This document shows positions 29,743 through 41,600 of a stretch of 64,000 bases of DNA, piece by piece; within the stretch, counting starts at the first letter, position 1, and the number at the start of each line of letters is the position of its first letter. The DNA is from Vreelandella zhaodongensis. GTDB taxonomy: Bacteria > Pseudomonadota > Gammaproteobacteria > Pseudomonadales > Halomonadaceae. Below the pieces are notes generated by a model that worked only from the letters and a program-made list of their open reading frames with translations, ran no database searches and had not been told where the DNA came from. The position numbers and the translations under genes are program-made. Location of the stretch: positions 1-64,000 of the forward strand of contig NZ_JACCDD010000002.1 of assembly GCF_013415115.1 (NCBI RefSeq). The letters run 5' to 3'.

Positions 29743-32566
29743 AGTAGCGAATCTCACCGCTGCCTTTAGGCAGGTTACTGATACAGCGACCACATAGATC
29801 TGGGTGCTCAGCATGGGTGCCTACATCAGCACGGTGGTGCCAACAGCGCTCGCACTTCTGGTGTTCGCTTCCGCTAACCGCCACTTTCAGGCCATCAAGC
29901 TCGGTGCTTTCCGCGTTAGCGCCATCAGCAAGCGGTGCTAAATGCACTTCACTGGTGAGCATGACGAAGCGCAGCTCGTCGCCTAACTTGGAAAGCGTGG
30001 CGTTCAGCTCATCGCTGACGTAAAGCGTGACCTCGGCTGCCAGGCTACCTTTGATGACTTTGGCATTACGGGCATCTTCCAGGCACTTATTCACCGAGTG
30101 TTTCACTTCCAGCACTTGTTCCCAGAAGGCGCGGCCTAATTCAGCATCATCATCTAAGGTTCCAAGCCCAGTGTAGTAAGTTTCCAACAGTACGCTGTCG
30201 CCACGCTCGCCAGGAATGTGATCGTAAATCTCTTCGGCGGTAAACGACAGAATCGGTGCAACCCAACGGCTCAGCGCTTCGACCACATGGTAAAGCGCGG
30301 TTTGCGCGCTGCGACGAGCCAGAGAGTCTGTTTGAGTGGTGTACTGGCGGTCTTTGATGACATCCAGGTAGAAGCCACCTAATTCCCGTGCGCAGAAACC
30401 ATGAACCTGCTGGTAAACATCCAGGAAACGGTACTCTTCATAAGCTTTTTCGATACGCCCTTGAAGCTGTGCCGCACGGTCAACCACCCACTGATCTAGC
30501 GCCAGCATATCACCAAAGGCTACCTGATCTTTCGCCGGATCAAAGCCATTCAAGTTGGAAAGCAAAAAGCGTGCGGTGTTACGGATACGACGATACACAT
30601 CGGCGGTACGCTTCAAGATTTCATCAGAAACCGCCATTTCACCGGAGTAGTCGGTAGACGCGACCCACAGGCGTAGAATATCAGCACCCAGTTTATCCAT
30701 TACGCTTTGCGGCGCGACCACGTTACCCAGCGACTTGGACTGCTTGCGCCCCTGTGAGTCCACAGTAAAGCCATGGGTCAGCAGCTGACGATATGGTGCA
30801 TGTCCGTCAATCGCTGAACCGGTTAACAGCGATGAGTGGAACCAGCCACGGTGTTGATCTGAGCCTTCCAGGTACAAGTCAGCACGCGGGCCACTTTCAT
30901 GACCATAGGGATGTGAACCACGCAGCACGTGGCGGTGCGTGGTACCTGAGTCAAACCAGACATCCAATGTATCGGTGACTTTGTCGTACTCAGCGGCTTC
31001 CTCCCCCAACAGCTCAGCAGGGTCGAGTTTAAACCATGCTTCAATGCCGTCTTGCTCAACACGCTTAGCCGCCTCTTCCATCAGCTCAACCGTATTGGGG
31101 TGCAACTCACCGGTTTGCTTATGTAGGAAGAACGGAATCGGCACGCCCCAGTTACGCTGGCGAGAGATACACCAATCCGGACGATTGGCGATCATACTAT
31201 GCAAACGCGCCTTTCCCCAGGCAGGCGTGAATTCGGTGGCCTCGATGCCTTCCAAGGCCCGCTCGCGCAGAGTTTTGCCTTCCTTACCCTTAATATCCAT
31301 ACCCACAAACCATTGGGCAGTGGCACGGTAAATGACTGGCGTTTTATGACGCCAGCAGTGCATATAGCTGTGCGTGATGGGCGTGTGCGCCATCAGCGCA
31401 TTGACCTCACGCAGCTTCTCGACGATATGCGGGTTGGCTTTCCAGATCATCTGACCGCCGAAGAATGGCAAGTCATCAATATAAACACCGTTACCTTGCA
31501 CGGGGTTAAGCATGTCATCAAAGCTCATCCCGTAAGCACGGCAGGTATTAAAGTCGTCCACCCCATAGGAAGGCGCGGAGTGAACAATGCCGGTGCTACC
31601 TACTTCAGACTCAACGTAGTCCGCCAGATACACCGGCGAGAGACGGTCATAGAACGGATGACGGAAATTGATTAGATCCAGCGACGTACCTTGGGTGGTG
31701 GCGATGACACTGCCCGTCAGTCCAAACCGCTCTAGACAGCTCTCCACCAACTCTTCTGCGAGCAGTAGCAGGCGTTCTCCGGTATCCACCAGCGCGTAGG
31801 TAAACTCAGGGTGAACGTTCAGCGCCTGGTTGGCGGGAATCGTCCAGGGCGTGGTGGTCCAGATAACGACGGCCGCCGGCTTGGGCAATTCGCCTAGGCC
31901 AAAGGCCGCTGCTAGCTTGTCGGCATCTTCTACTGGGAAAGCCACGTCGATGGCGTCGGATTTTTTATCGGCGTATTCGACTTCCGCCTCTGCCAGGGCC
32001 GAGCCACAATCAAAGCACCAGTTAACCGGCTTTAAACCTTTGAACACATAGCCCGCAGCAACCATTTCTGCCAGCGCACGGATTTCGCCCGCTTCATTGG
32101 CGTAATCCATCGTGCGGTACGGATGATCCCAGTCACCGATGATACCCAGGCGCACAAAGTCCGCTAGCTGGGTTTCAATCTGAGCACCGGCATAGTCACG
32201 GCAAAGCTCGCGGGCTTTATCCGCAGCCAAGTGTTTACCGTGGGTGGTTTCTACCTTGTGTTCAATCGGCAGACCATGGCAATCCCAGCCTGGCACGTAA
32301 GGGGCATCAAACCCCGCCAGATTCTTTGACTTAACAATAATGTCTTTAAGGATTTTATTGAGGGCGTGACCGATATGGATGCTGCCGTTGGCATAGGGAG
32401 GGCCATCATGCAGAACAAACAGCGGAGCGCCCGCGCGAGTGTCGCGCAGGCGCTGATACAGGTTCATATCCTGCCACTTTGAAACGCGCCCTGGCTCCTG
32501 CTTCGGCAGCATGCCGCGCATGGGAAAGTCGGTTTCTGGCAAGTTTAGCGTGTGCTTATAATCCAT
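29735..32566 (-). CDS. ileS: Isoleucyl-tRNA synthetase
   Basis: Class I synthetase with editing domain. The 943 residues match E. coli-type IleRS. HIGH motif in [11 protein letters not shown] near 60, KMSKS-type [11 protein letters not shown] near 605, and the C-terminal zinc site [12 protein letters not shown] ... CGRCISNL. The start at 32566 ([14 protein letters not shown]) is 7 nt after the ribF stop; the frame open further upstream overlaps ribF and has no family match. Confidence 0.96.
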   Translation of the reverse strand: MDYKHTLNLPETDFPMRGMLPKQEPGRVSKWQDMNLYQRLRDTRAGAPLFVLHDGPPYANGSIHIGHALNKILKDIIVKSKNLAGFDAPYVPGWDCHGLPIEHKVETTHGKHLAADKARELCRDYAGAQIETQLADFVRLGIIGDWDHPYRTMDYANEAGEIRALAEMVAAGYVFKGLKPVNWCFDCGSALAEAEVEYADKKSDAIDVAFPVEDADKLAAAFGLGELPKPAAVVIWTTTPWTIPANQALNVHPEFTYALVDTGERLLLLAEELVESCLERFGLTGSVIATTQGTSLDLINFRHPFYDRLSPVYLADYVESEVGSTGIVHSAPSYGVDDFNTCRAYGMSFDDMLNPVQGNGVYIDDLPFFGGQMIWKANPHIVEKLREVNALMAHTPITHSYMHCWRHKTPVIYRATAQWFVGMDIKGKEGKTLRERALEGIEATEFTPAWGKARLHSMIANRPDWCISRQRNWGVPIPFFLHKQTGELHPNTVELMEEAAKRVEQDGIEAWFKLDPAELLGEEAAEYDKVTDTLDVWFDSGTTHRHVLRGSHPYGHESGPRADLYLEGSDQHRGWFHSSLLTGSAIDGHAPYRQLLTHGFTVDSQGRKQSKSLGNVVAPQSVMDKLGADILRLWVASTDYSGEMAVSDEILKRTADVYRRIRNTARFLLSNLNGFDPAKDQVAFGDMLALDQWVVDRAAQLQGRIEKAYEEYRFLDVYQQVHGFCARELGGFYLDVIKDRQYTTQTDSLARRSAQTALYHVVEALSRWVAPILSFTAEEIYDHIPGERGDSVLLETYYTGLGTLDDDAELGRAFWEQVLEVKHSVNKCLEDARNAKVIKGSLAAEVTLYVSDELNATLSKLGDELRFVMLTSEVHLAPLADGANAESTELDGLKVAVSGSEHQKCERCWHHRADVGTHAEHPDLCGRCISNLPKGSGEIRYYA

Positions 32567-32573
32567 AGTCCGG

Positions 32574-33611
32574 TCAGCCGTCGTTAGCATCGGCGGCGTC
32601 ATCCGCCGAAGAGAAATCAGAAGAAGCGGTCTCACGCCCAAGCGGGGCCGAGGCCAGCGGAAGAGAATTCATGCAACCAGCATCCGCGGCCGCGAAATAA
32701 CGTCGCGCCCTGGCCTGGTCGTGTTCAATTTGCGTTTTTAACGCTTCAAGATCGTCAAACTTCACTTCCCCCCGCAGCCGTGCACAGGGGTACACCGTCA
32801 GTCGCTGACCATAAAGGTCGCCTGAAAATTCTAATAGATGAACTTCCAGCGTGGGCCGCTCAGCCCCCACGGTGGGCCGAAAGCCGACATTCGCGACAGC
32901 GGGGTAACGCTGCCCGCTAGCTAGTTCGGCGACGACGGCAAACACACCACGTAGCGTTAGTGGCTGAGGCAATAGTGGAAGGTTAGCGGTGGGCACACCT
33001 ATCGTGCGCCCTAGCTGCTGGTCACGTACCACGCGGCCATGCAACGAATAAGGCCTGCCAAGCAAGCGCGCGACGGCATCAAAGTTGCCGCTTGCCAGCA
33101 AGGTACGTACCCGCGTGCTCGATACCCGCTCGTCATCCAACTTGAAGGTGCGCGTATGCTCAACGCCAAAGTGGTGGTCGCGCCCAACGGCTTCCAGCAG
33201 GTTGAAGTCGCCAAGGCGGTCGCAGCCAAAGCGGAAGTCATCCCCGACTACCAGATGCTTCACGCCCAAGCCCTCAATCAACACCTGATCAATAAACTCG
33301 CGGCCGGTCAGGCTGCGCAAGGTATCGTTGAACGGCAGGCACAGCACCTGTTCAGCACCATGATCACGCAACAGACGCACTTTCTCGCGCAGGCGAGTAA
33401 GCCGCGGCGGTGCTTGGTCACCGGCGAAGAACTCCCGGGGCTGAGGTTCAAACACCACCACGGTCAGCGGGGCGTTCAGGCGCGCCGAATGCTCACGGCA
33501 TTGCTCCAGAATCGCCTGATGGCCGCGATGCACCCCATCGAAATTACCGATAGTAGCAACGCAGCCACGATGAGCCGCTGTCAGATTGTGCAGACCTCGT
33601 ATGACGTGCAT
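32574..33611 (-). CDS. ribF: Bifunctional riboflavin kinase / FAD synthetase
   Basis: Makes FMN and FAD from riboflavin. The N-terminal nucleotidyltransferase half has [15 protein letters not shown], and the C-terminal kinase half has [13 protein letters not shown] and GVFAVVAEL. It has 345 residues, with ~30 extra acidic/Ser-rich residues at the C-terminus beyond the usual end ([14 protein letters not shown]). AGAGGTG precedes the ATG. Usual position before ileS. Confidence 0.95.
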   Translation of the reverse strand: MHVIRGLHNLTAAHRGCVATIGNFDGVHRGHQAILEQCREHSARLNAPLTVVVFEPQPREFFAGDQAPPRLTRLREKVRLLRDHGAEQVLCLPFNDTLRSLTGREFIDQVLIEGLGVKHLVVGDDFRFGCDRLGDFNLLEAVGRDHHFGVEHTRTFKLDDERVSSTRVRTLLASGNFDAVARLLGRPYSLHGRVVRDQQLGRTIGVPTANLPLLPQPLTLRGVFAVVAELASGQRYPAVANVGFRPTVGAERPTLEVHLLEFSGDLYGQRLTVYPCARLRGEVKFDDLEALKTQIEHDQARARRYFAAADAGCMNSLPLASAPLGRETASSDFSSADDAADANDG

Positions 33612-33614
33612 GGC

Positions 33615-33670
33615 ACCTCTTTTTTTAAAAGCCTTTTTTAAAAGCGTTTGCCGTTTAAAAGCGTTTGATT
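33615..33670. repeat. Short repeats abutting the ribF start
   Basis: On the minus strand CAAACGCTTTTAAA occurs twice (19 bp apart), followed by a related GGCTTTTAAAAAAAG just before the ribF ribosome site. The run is AT-rich and directly upstream of the start codon. Confidence 0.6.
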
Positions 33671-33757
33671 ATAACGAACGCGCTGTTCAGGTGCAGGTGA
33701 AGATTACCTTCGCCCTGGCGTTACCTTCCCTTTCACCTAACGATGCATTGTTCCGCA

Positions 33758-35335
33758 TTAGCTATTCATCTTAAAGTGGCGCAACCGTAGGCCAAGCGCT
33801 GTTAGCCAGATAAAGTAAAGCCCGCCCCCCAGCACTACTAGCCCTGCCACCCAGCGAATACGCTGCCATAGCTCAAACTCAAGCCATGCGTGCCATTCAG
33901 GAGAAGCAATATAAAGCGCAACGCTCATCAACGCGCTACCGCCTACTAGCTGCACTGCGTAGCGCCCCCACCCTGGCTGAAAAACCAGGACCTTCTGACG
34001 GTAAAGCAAGTAACCCAACAGCCCTGCATTTAAAAATGCCGACAGCGCGGTCGCCAGTGCCAAGCCTGCATGGGCCAACGGCCAAACTAACAGCAGGTTG
34101 AACACCATGTTAGCCACCATGGCGATAATGCCTACTTTCACCGGCGTTTTAGTGTCCTGACGAGCAAAGAAGCCCGGCGCTAACACCTTGATCAACATAA
34201 AAGCTACCAGCCCAAAGGCGTACGCCCGCAAACTCATGGCAGCCATCTGAATATCATGATCGGTCATCGCCCCGTAATGAAACAGGGTAATCAAAAATGG
34301 CTCGGCTAGCACCGCCAGTGCCAGCGCGGCGGGCACGCCTAACAACAGCACCACGCGAACCGCCCAATCCAGCATTGCCGCAAAATGTTCGTTTGATTGT
34401 TCCGCATGCCGCTTAGAGAGCGCAGGCAAAATAATCGTACCAATCGCCACACCAAACACTCCCAGGGGTAGTTCAACCAGCCTATCGGAGTAGTAAAGCC
34501 ACGATACACTGCCCGCCACCAACAAAGAGGCCAACACCGTATCTAACAGCAGATTGATTTGCGACACCGACACTCCAAATAGCGCCGGAGCCATCAATTT
34601 CAAAATGCGCTTCACCCCTTCGTGGGCAAAGTTAGGCCACGGAGTCGGCAGCAAACCCAGGCGTAGCAAAAACGGCACCTGGAAGACCAGCTGAGCCGCG
34701 CCTGCAATCAACACCCCCCAGGCCAACGCCATGGCGGGCTCTTCCATCAATGGCATCAGCAGCAACGCCGCACCAATCAGCGAAAGGTTCAACAACACTG
34801 GTGTAAAAGCTGGCACCGCGAAACGATTCCAGGTATTCAACACGCTGCCTGCAAATGCCGTTAATGAAATCAGCAGCAAATAGGGAAATGTCAGGCGTAG
34901 CATGTCGGCGGTCATAGCCAGCTTTTCGGGATCGCGCCCAAAACCAGGGGCAAACACCCACACCAACCAAGGGGCTCCCAGCATGGCAAACGCAGTGATT
35001 AGCGCTAATATGGCCGTTAAACTCCCCGCCACCGCATTCAGCAGCTCGCGAATTTCCTGCTTACTGCGCTGGGTTGAGTATTCGGAAAGCACCGGCACAA
35101 AAGCCTGGTTAAAGGCTCCTTCGGCAAACAAGCGGCGTAAGAAGTTGGGGATTTTAAACGCGACGAAAAATGCATCAGCGCCATTGCCTGCCCCCAAAAA
35201 GGTGGCTACCACTACATCGCGCACCAACCCCATCACCCGCGACAGCATGGTCATGGCGCTGACCACTAACCCAGAGCGCATCAGGCCACGACGCGGGGGG
35301 GACATATTGGCTTGCGGCGGCGTATTCGTGGTCAT
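33758..35335 (-). CDS. murJ: Lipid II flippase MurJ
   Basis: Moves lipid II across the inner membrane for peptidoglycan synthesis. It is a 525-residue MOP-superfamily protein with about 14 helices, and the conserved N-terminal SAMTMLSRVMGLVRDVVVA followed by FLRRLFAEGAFNQAFVPVL. Conventional position between rpsT and ribF. The ribosome site is weak, so the start is slightly uncertain. Confidence 0.95.
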   Translation of the reverse strand: MTTNTPPQANMSPPRRGLMRSGLVVSAMTMLSRVMGLVRDVVVATFLGAGNGADAFFVAFKIPNFLRRLFAEGAFNQAFVPVLSEYSTQRSKQEIRELLNAVAGSLTAILALITAFAMLGAPWLVWVFAPGFGRDPEKLAMTADMLRLTFPYLLLISLTAFAGSVLNTWNRFAVPAFTPVLLNLSLIGAALLLMPLMEEPAMALAWGVLIAGAAQLVFQVPFLLRLGLLPTPWPNFAHEGVKRILKLMAPALFGVSVSQINLLLDTVLASLLVAGSVSWLYYSDRLVELPLGVFGVAIGTIILPALSKRHAEQSNEHFAAMLDWAVRVVLLLGVPAALALAVLAEPFLITLFHYGAMTDHDIQMAAMSLRAYAFGLVAFMLIKVLAPGFFARQDTKTPVKVGIIAMVANMVFNLLLVWPLAHAGLALATALSAFLNAGLLGYLLYRQKVLVFQPGWGRYAVQLVGGSALMSVALYIASPEWHAWLEFELWQRIRWVAGLVVLGGGLYFIWLTALGLRLRHFKMNS

Positions 35336-35383
35336 GACTCAATCCATAAGCTCACAGTGCATCGCCACAGGCGATGTGTAGAC

Positions 35384-35415
35384 ACAAAAAAACCGGCCGC
35401 AGCCGGTTTTTTTTA
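35384..35415 (-). terminator. rpsT terminator
   Basis: A stem AAAAACCGGC / GCCGGTTTTT with a CGCA loop and A/T runs on both sides, 15-45 nt after the rpsT stop. It separates rpsT from murJ. Confidence 0.9.
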
Positions 35416-35429
35416 TGGCGCCTGCCGAC

Positions 35430-35696
35430 TTACGCCGCCAGAGCCTTAATGCGCTTGTTCAAGCGACTTTTCAGACGTGCAGCTTTCTTCTTGGAAAGAA
35501 CGTCTTTGTCAGCAATACGGTCAACAACCGGCTGCATAACTTTGAACTCTTCCATTGCCTTGCCATGGTCGCCGGTGTTGATCGCTTTGATCACACGCTT
35601 GATGTAGGTGCGGACCATGCTGCGCTGGCTGGCTTTCAGGACGCGACGAGTCTCGGCCTGGCGGGCGCGCTTGCGTGCTTGCTTGCTGTTCGCCAC
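35430..35696 (-). CDS. rpsT: 30S ribosomal protein S20
   Basis: 88-residue, strongly basic 16S rRNA-binding protein (NSKQARKRARQAETRR ...). The start is a GTG at 35696 with AAGGAGA 5-6 nt upstream. A non-ATG start is also used by E. coli rpsT (UUG), where it serves autoregulation, so similar control is plausible. The frame open upstream is not translated by any visible site. No gene is seen in the 277 bp between this start and the ABC transporter. Confidence 0.96.
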   Translation of the reverse strand: MANSKQARKRARQAETRRVLKASQRSMVRTYIKRVIKAINTGDHGKAMEEFKVMQPVVDRIADKDVLSKKKAARLKSRLNKRIKALAA

Positions 35697-35973
35697 AGGT
35701 ATCTCCTTGGAGAATAAGGGCTGCCTATAAACGGCAACGAATTTACTATGTGTTTGTCGGCTGGCATTTGCCAAATCACGACATTTCCGTCATATCTTTC
35801 TACAACAACCGATTGATTTGGAAGCGATTAAAACGCTGCCAAATGGTGTAGCGAGCAGTTCAAAATCTGCCCGCTCACGGGTCTTGTCTGAGAGGATGGC
35901 GTAGTCTATCACGCGTTAAGCGGGCTTACTAGCGCTTGTCAATGCTTTTCCCGCGCGCATCACCACTTACCCA

Positions 35974-36729
35974 TTAAGGCAGTGCCTGTCCCGTTGGTGC
36001 CAGAATTTTGCGCAGAAAACGTCGCGTACGCTCATCTTGAGGGTTGGTGAACAGCGCTTCGGGCGGCCCTTGCTCGACAATTTGCCCCTCATCCATAAAC
36101 ACCACACGGTCGGCGACGTCTCTGGCAAACTGCATTTCGTGGGTCACCACAATCATGGTTTGCTGCTCGGCGGCGAGCTGCTTCATTAAGCCCAGCACCT
36201 CTTCCACCCATTGCGGGTCCAGCGATGAGGTCGGCTCGTCAAACAGAATCACATCGGCATTCGCGGCCATCGCACGCCCAATGCCTACTCGCTGCTGTTG
36301 ACCACCAGAAAGCGATGCCGGATAAGCATCTGCCTTATCGGCCAAGCCAATGCGCTCTAGAATCTCCCTTGCCCGAGCGTATGCCTGAGCTTTGGGCAAT
36401 TTATCCACGACAATCATGCCTTCGCTGATATTTTCCAACGCCGTTTTGTTGGCAAACAGCCCGTAGTTCTGAAACACAAAGGCGGTTCGTCGGCGCAGCG
36501 CCAGAATATCGGCGCGACTGGCACGTCGCGCATCTACCCGTAAATCGCCTACTGTGATGTGCCCCGCCTCTGGGCGCTCCAAAAAATTAATACAACGCAA
36601 CAGGGTTGATTTACCGGTACCTGAAGGACCAATGATGACAATGATCTCACCCTGCTCCAGGTGCAAATCAACGTCCGTAAATACCGGCTGCTGGCCAAAA
36701 CGCTTGCTAACAGACTCAAGAGTGATCAT
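35974..36729 (-). CDS. Amino-acid ABC transporter ATP-binding protein (cystine/polar type)
   Basis: 251-residue ABC ATPase of the polar amino-acid family. Walker A GPSGTGKSTLLRC near 34, signature LSGGQQQRVGIGRAMA and Walker B VILFDEPTSSLDP. It energises the permease whose gene overlaps its start by 4 nt (ATGA). It is closest in style to E. coli TcyN (YecC). Confidence 0.9.
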   Translation of the reverse strand: MITLESVSKRFGQQPVFTDVDLHLEQGEIIVIIGPSGTGKSTLLRCINFLERPEAGHITVGDLRVDARRASRADILALRRRTAFVFQNYGLFANKTALENISEGMIVVDKLPKAQAYARAREILERIGLADKADAYPASLSGGQQQRVGIGRAMAANADVILFDEPTSSLDPQWVEEVLGLMKQLAAEQQTMIVVTHEMQFARDVADRVVFMDEGQIVEQGPPEALFTNPQDERTRRFLRKILAPTGQALP

Positions 36730-37394
36730 CGCTGGTACGCCTTATTTAAATGCGTTTCCAGACGGCGCTGCCCCCAAGAGAGCACCTCCACGACCACCCA
36801 GTAAATCAACGCGACCATCAAAAACGCCTCCAGATAGAGAAAGCTTCCCGAGGCCTCTTTCTGGGTAGCGCCCATCATTTCGGTCACGCCAAGGGTAAAC
36901 GCCAGCGAGGTCGCCTTAATCATATCGATGTAGTAGTTCATCAGCGTCGGCGTGGCCACACGGGTCGCCTGGGGCAGAATTATCCGCTGCATCAGTTGAG
37001 ACTGGGTCATACCGATCGACAGCGCCGCTTCGGTCTGGCTGCGGTCAATCCCCACAATCGCTGCGCGAATGGATTCCGCCATGTACGCCGAAAAGTGTAG
37101 CGTCAAACCAAGCACCGCGGCGGTCACCCCGTTGATGGAAATGAGTGCGTTAATCAGTTGAGGCAAGCCGTAATAGAACAGGAATAGCTGCACCAGCAGC
37201 GGCGTTCCGCGAAAAAACGAGATAAACAGCAGCGCCGCACCATTTAGTACCGGCACCTTTGAAACCCGAACGACTGCCAACAGACAGGCAATGATCAGCG
37301 CAAACACCATGGCGATACTCGCCATCTGCAGCGTTAACGGCAAATAGCTCAGCAGGACCGGCAACAGGTCCCACATATACTCCACATTTAGCAT
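36726..37394 (-). CDS. Amino-acid ABC transporter permease
   Basis: 222-residue HisMQ-type permease with five or six helices and the EAA loop about 130-160 (EAALSIGMTQSQLMQRIILPQA). GGAATAACC precedes the ATG. A single permease gene implies a homodimeric channel, as in TcyL (YecS). Confidence 0.9.
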   Translation of the reverse strand: MLNVEYMWDLLPVLLSYLPLTLQMASIAMVFALIIACLLAVVRVSKVPVLNGAALLFISFFRGTPLLVQLFLFYYGLPQLINALISINGVTAAVLGLTLHFSAYMAESIRAAIVGIDRSQTEAALSIGMTQSQLMQRIILPQATRVATPTLMNYYIDMIKATSLAFTLGVTEMMGATQKEASGSFLYLEAFLMVALIYWVVVEVLSWGQRRLETHLNKAYQR

Positions 37395-37512
37395 GGTTAT
37401 TCCAAATTCAGCTGTTATTCCAACGCTAGCCTAGTCTCGATAAGTAAAACGGCCGAGGCATTGCCACGACCGTAGTCAACAGTTAGCCGTTAATTAGGGG
37501 GAAGCGCCGCAA

Positions 37513-38283
37513 TTATGGCTGGGTGATATCAGTATCAAACCATTTTTGCGATATTTCACCTAACGTGCCGTTTTCACGCAGCGTTTCCAGGGCGGCACCT
37601 ACACGGTCGCGCTGGGCACGGCCTACTTCATCATCACGGAACGGCAGCGCGTTTTCGATGGTTGTGAACGGCTGACCCGCCAATGAAAGGGGCAAACCGC
37701 GCTCGCTGATCACCTGGCTTGCGCTAACCCGGTCCATCACAAATGCATCGATACGGCCAAGCGCCACATCCTGCTCGACGTTGGATTCGTAGGTACGAAT
37801 ATCGATCTCATCGGCATTAGGCTGCTCACGCAGCAGCTGCTCGTAGTTAGAGCCCAGGTTCACCGCAACGCTTTTGCCAGATAAATCTTCAACACCGAGA
37901 ATGGTGTCATTACCTGCCCGCACAACAACCTGGGCACCATCGTAAACATACGGCTCGGTGAAGGCGTACTTCGCTTTGCGCTCATCGGTAATCGTAATCT
38001 GGTTGGCAATGGTATCAATACGACCCGACTCCAACATGCCCGCCAAGCCAGAGAAGCTTGCTGTCACGAACTCAATCTCATCACCAGTCACTTCCCCAAC
38101 GGCGTTCATCACATCGACTTCAAAGCCTTTCAGCTCGTTACGCTCAACATACGTGAAGGGGAAATAACCACCGGACATGCCAACGCGCAGCGTATCAGCC
38201 TGGGCAGTGGCAGACATCACACCGCCCACAACGCTAAGCGAAAGAACAGCAAAAGCTTTTTTCCAACGGCTTACATTCGCCAT
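37513..38283 (-). CDS. Amino-acid ABC transporter substrate-binding protein (cystine-binding FliY/TcyJ-like)
   Basis: 256 residues: signal peptide (1 to about 27, ending ATAQA) and one type II periplasmic binding domain. The pattern resembles cystine-binding TcyJ/FliY: FPFTYVERNELKGFEVDVMN, ANQITITDERKAKYAFTEPY and VNLGSNYEQLLREQ. The ligand is inferred, not certain. Two in-frame ATGs (38289 and 38283) lie 3 and 9 nt after GAGG; I chose the second. The whole transporter is one operon, binding protein first. Confidence 0.85.
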   Translation of the reverse strand: MANVSRWKKAFAVLSLSVVGGVMSATAQADTLRVGMSGGYFPFTYVERNELKGFEVDVMNAVGEVTGDEIEFVTASFSGLAGMLESGRIDTIANQITITDERKAKYAFTEPYVYDGAQVVVRAGNDTILGVEDLSGKSVAVNLGSNYEQLLREQPNADEIDIRTYESNVEQDVALGRIDAFVMDRVSASQVISERGLPLSLAGQPFTTIENALPFRDDEVGRAQRDRVGAALETLRENGTLGEISQKWFDTDITQP

Positions 38284-38379
38284 ATTCATTTTCCTCTTTG
38301 GGGTACCTAAGCCCCCCTGCGTTAAGCACGGACACTGGTTACGACGTTCGTCGAACACCCACCAGTACAATGGCGTCAA

Positions 38380-38665
38380 GATACCAGCAAAAAAGAAATA
38401 ATAAACAGATTTATTAGTGTTTTTTGGAATTTAAAATCAACCAGCGGTGCTATGTGGCGATGACAAAATCACAAGCCATCCTTGGCTATCGCGATCGCTC
38501 AAGCTACCCAGCCAAGATTGCAATATGCTCAGCATGACTTAGGTATCGTCATTAAGCAGTGGTCGTTTAACGATTCACCCGCAACACGCTTGTCTTGGCC
38601 AGAAGCCACATCTCCGAAATGGTTTCTGGCGACTACTAAATGAGCAAAATGGTGAGGTTCAGTGA
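38380..38665. other. Intergenic stretch with a startless open frame
   Basis: The gap between the binding-protein gene and the glycosyltransferase gene holds no recognisable gene. On the plus strand a frame is open from 38464 to a stop at 38641-38643 (59 codons) with Trp-rich, protein-like text (IVIKQWSFNDSPATRLSW) but no ATG/GTG start or ribosome site. It may be a gene remnant or chance. Confidence 0.3.
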
Positions 38666-41600
38666 TTATTGTGGCTGCTTGAAATACTCCTGCCATGTAG
38701 AAGTAAGCTGCTCTTCACTAATATTTTCAGAGAGTTTGAAAAGCCCTGCTGTTTCCACCTTCTCAACTGACTCCAAAAACTGCAATACAACATGATAATG
38801 AGGCCGATTCCAGAAATCGTGAATGAATATACGAGATTCTGAGGGGTTATCTGAGTACGTCAAAATATGCTGGATAGCTGACATGGTACAAGCAACCCGA
38901 AAACGACCATCCACTAAGATGAGGTCAAATTCATTTTTATGATGGTGTATCGCGTTACTGTATGCTGGAAACTTATCAGACGCTTGCATCGACACTGGGA
39001 ACCCCCACTCCTTGGTTAGGCCAATATCGACAGCTTCGACCTGACATTTCTCTCCTAGTTTATTTTTCAACGCGTTTACCCACTTGGCATCGCTTTCAAC
39101 ACCTTTCACTGTCAGACCTTCTTTAACTGCCCACACAGTGGAGCCGCCCGCCCCAAACTCAAAGTAGCACTTTGCTTTTTTCAAGCTTTTCTTAAACAAA
39201 CTTCGCTCATTAGCCGACATAAAAGGCGCATCAGGCAGTGGAAGCTCTTGTGGGCTCTCTTCAGTGGAACCCTCTATCTTTTCAGCCGCAGGGACTCCTG
39301 TTTTTATATATGCTTTTTCTTTCACCACCCCGTCTTCAAGTAAATATTTATCTGCTTTCGTCTTATCAATTAGTGCCAACAAGCCATACGCCATATCCTT
39401 GATGCTATGCACCGTGTGCAATAGAAAAGCTAGTTTAACTCGCTGATCTTCGCTTAACTCAACCATCCGCTTATAGCTAGGTAGAAAAATTGCGTCAGCA
39501 CTGACTAGCTCTGTGGCTTGGCGCAGTTCCTCAGGCACACTCTCTGAGAAGTGGCATTGATGTTGCTCATTATTGAAACAGTAGAAGCGAAAGCCGTGGC
39601 GAGCCATCCAATGCTGAAGCTCAGCCAGGTTTGGCTGGCGCTCATGGGTTGGTTGGAAGGCAACCTTCACCTGTATCAATAGCGTATCTTTAAGGGAGCA
39701 CTCACCACCTTCAAGAATTTTCATAGCGTCATGCAGGTCATCTAACACCAGCATATCTACGTTGGACAGGCCTTCGATACTATCCAGCGCTACGGTATTA
39801 ATTGGCAGCTCAGCTAGCACTTTGCACTTTTCACGCTGCTGCTCTGGCTGTTGAGTCTCTGGCAGTCGTTTTAGCGTACTGCCTTTTTCCGCATCTAATG
39901 TGGCATAAAGCGTGGCAGGCTGGCCGTCACCTAGTAGAGCATGGGGATAGTGATGCAGCTCTCCGTACTCTTTAAGTGCTTCCACTTTTTTATTGAGTAG
40001 GCAGGCCGGGTCGAAGCTGATAACGGCTAGTTTGCCGCTCGCCATCCATTTGGGGTAATCCGAGTGGCGTGGTAACACAGCAGCGTTATCAAGTATGGTA
40101 ATTGGCTCATCAAAACGCCATTCGAATGCTCCTTTATCCTCAGGCTGCTCACTGCTTACTTCAGGTAACTCGAATAATTCATCTTCATCAGCAAACCACA
40201 TCTCGCCCTCTTTATTGAAGGTAAGAGCCTCTGGTGCTTTATCTTCGCAATGGCGAACCCAAATGGCACGGAGGGCATTATTGAAATGGCTAGCAAATCT
40301 TGGTGCATCGCAAACTGGGGAGTAGTGCAAAATAGTCCGCAAACCTGCACGAATAACGGCTAGGTTGGGTAGATCATTGGCGAGTTCAATCACACGCTGG
40401 CGGTACTCATCCCAGCTACTGGTGACTAACTCCTGTAAACCAGCATTGATTAAGTGAGTGGCACTGTGGCGGCCCGCAAAGGTGGGCCCAGGCAGCGTTA
40501 CTACTGGCACCCCCATTAGCATAGCCTCACAAGTGGTTAGGCCACCCGAGTAGGGCCACGTATCTAAAGCGATATCTATTCGCTGGTATGTACCAATAAA
40601 GTCCTTATGATTGATAGGCCCTTCCAGCATAATGCGCTCTTGCTCTATGCCATGCTGGGCCATTTCATCCCAAATACGTTGACAGAAATCAGCGCTTTCA
40701 TACTGAGCACCCCGCAAAAGCAATCGGCTTTGCGGTAACTGGTGCATTAAGGCGGCCCACTCACCGAGAAGTTGCGCACTAATTTTGGCAGCGTTATTTA
40801 AACAGCCCAGAGTAATATAGCGATTCTTAAGTGCAGGAAGAGAGGTTATGTTCGGTGCATAAGCGCAGGGTGTATAACAAATATAATCATCCGGCAAACG
40901 GATTAACTTCTCAGTATACTGGTCATCTACTCCTTCCGGGGTTTCGATACTATCCGACAATAGATAGTCAATAGACTCAAGCCCCATGGTATTTACAAGC
41001 CCCCCAACCCATTTAATACATAGAGGTGCTGGTCGCATGGAAATAGCTTGCAAGCAGCTACCATCACCATGGCCGGAGAGGTCAATAAGAATATCTATGT
41101 CATCATTTCGAATCTGTTCCGCTATCGCTTCTTGACTTAAGTGACGAACTTGTTTCCATTGCTTGCAAGCATTGCGAATTTTTTTTGTAATTTGATCGTT
41201 AACGTCATTGGTTGAGTATGCATAGAAGTGAATATCAGACCGGCTACACTCTAAAGCGGAAGCAATCATCTGGCCAACGGGGTGCGTTCTAAACCCAGAA
41301 GATATTAATCCGACCCTAAGAAATTTATCTGCTCTCTTCTCAACTTTTGATGCTCCCAGTGGAAGCAAAGCAAACTGATCATCCCAACCTTTCGCGAAAT
41401 CAATTATTTCTTTTTGTGTAACAGACGGGTCGTAATGCTTAGCAAAGAAAATATTAGAGTAGGCCATTACAAAGTCTGGCTTCTCGCTTAAGGCTTTTTG
41501 GTAGTACCTTGCTGCTTTGTCGTACTCGCCTAGGTCTTTATATAAATTACCCAGATTATTATATACAGAAGGATTTCTTGGAAACTTTTTATCTAACAAC

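Noticed and set aside
35700..35774. Upstream extension of rpsT
   Set aside because: The GTG at 35696 has AAGGAGA and gives an S20 of exactly family length.
35974..38283. Link of the FliY-like ABC transporter to flagella because it is near fliC
   Set aside because: The similarity in E. coli is positional (fliY near fliC); the protein is an amino-acid-binding protein and nothing here ties it to motility.
38464..38643. Startless 59-codon frame before the glycosyltransferase gene as a gene
   Set aside because: No start codon, ribosome site or recognised family; kept only as a note in the intergenic entry.
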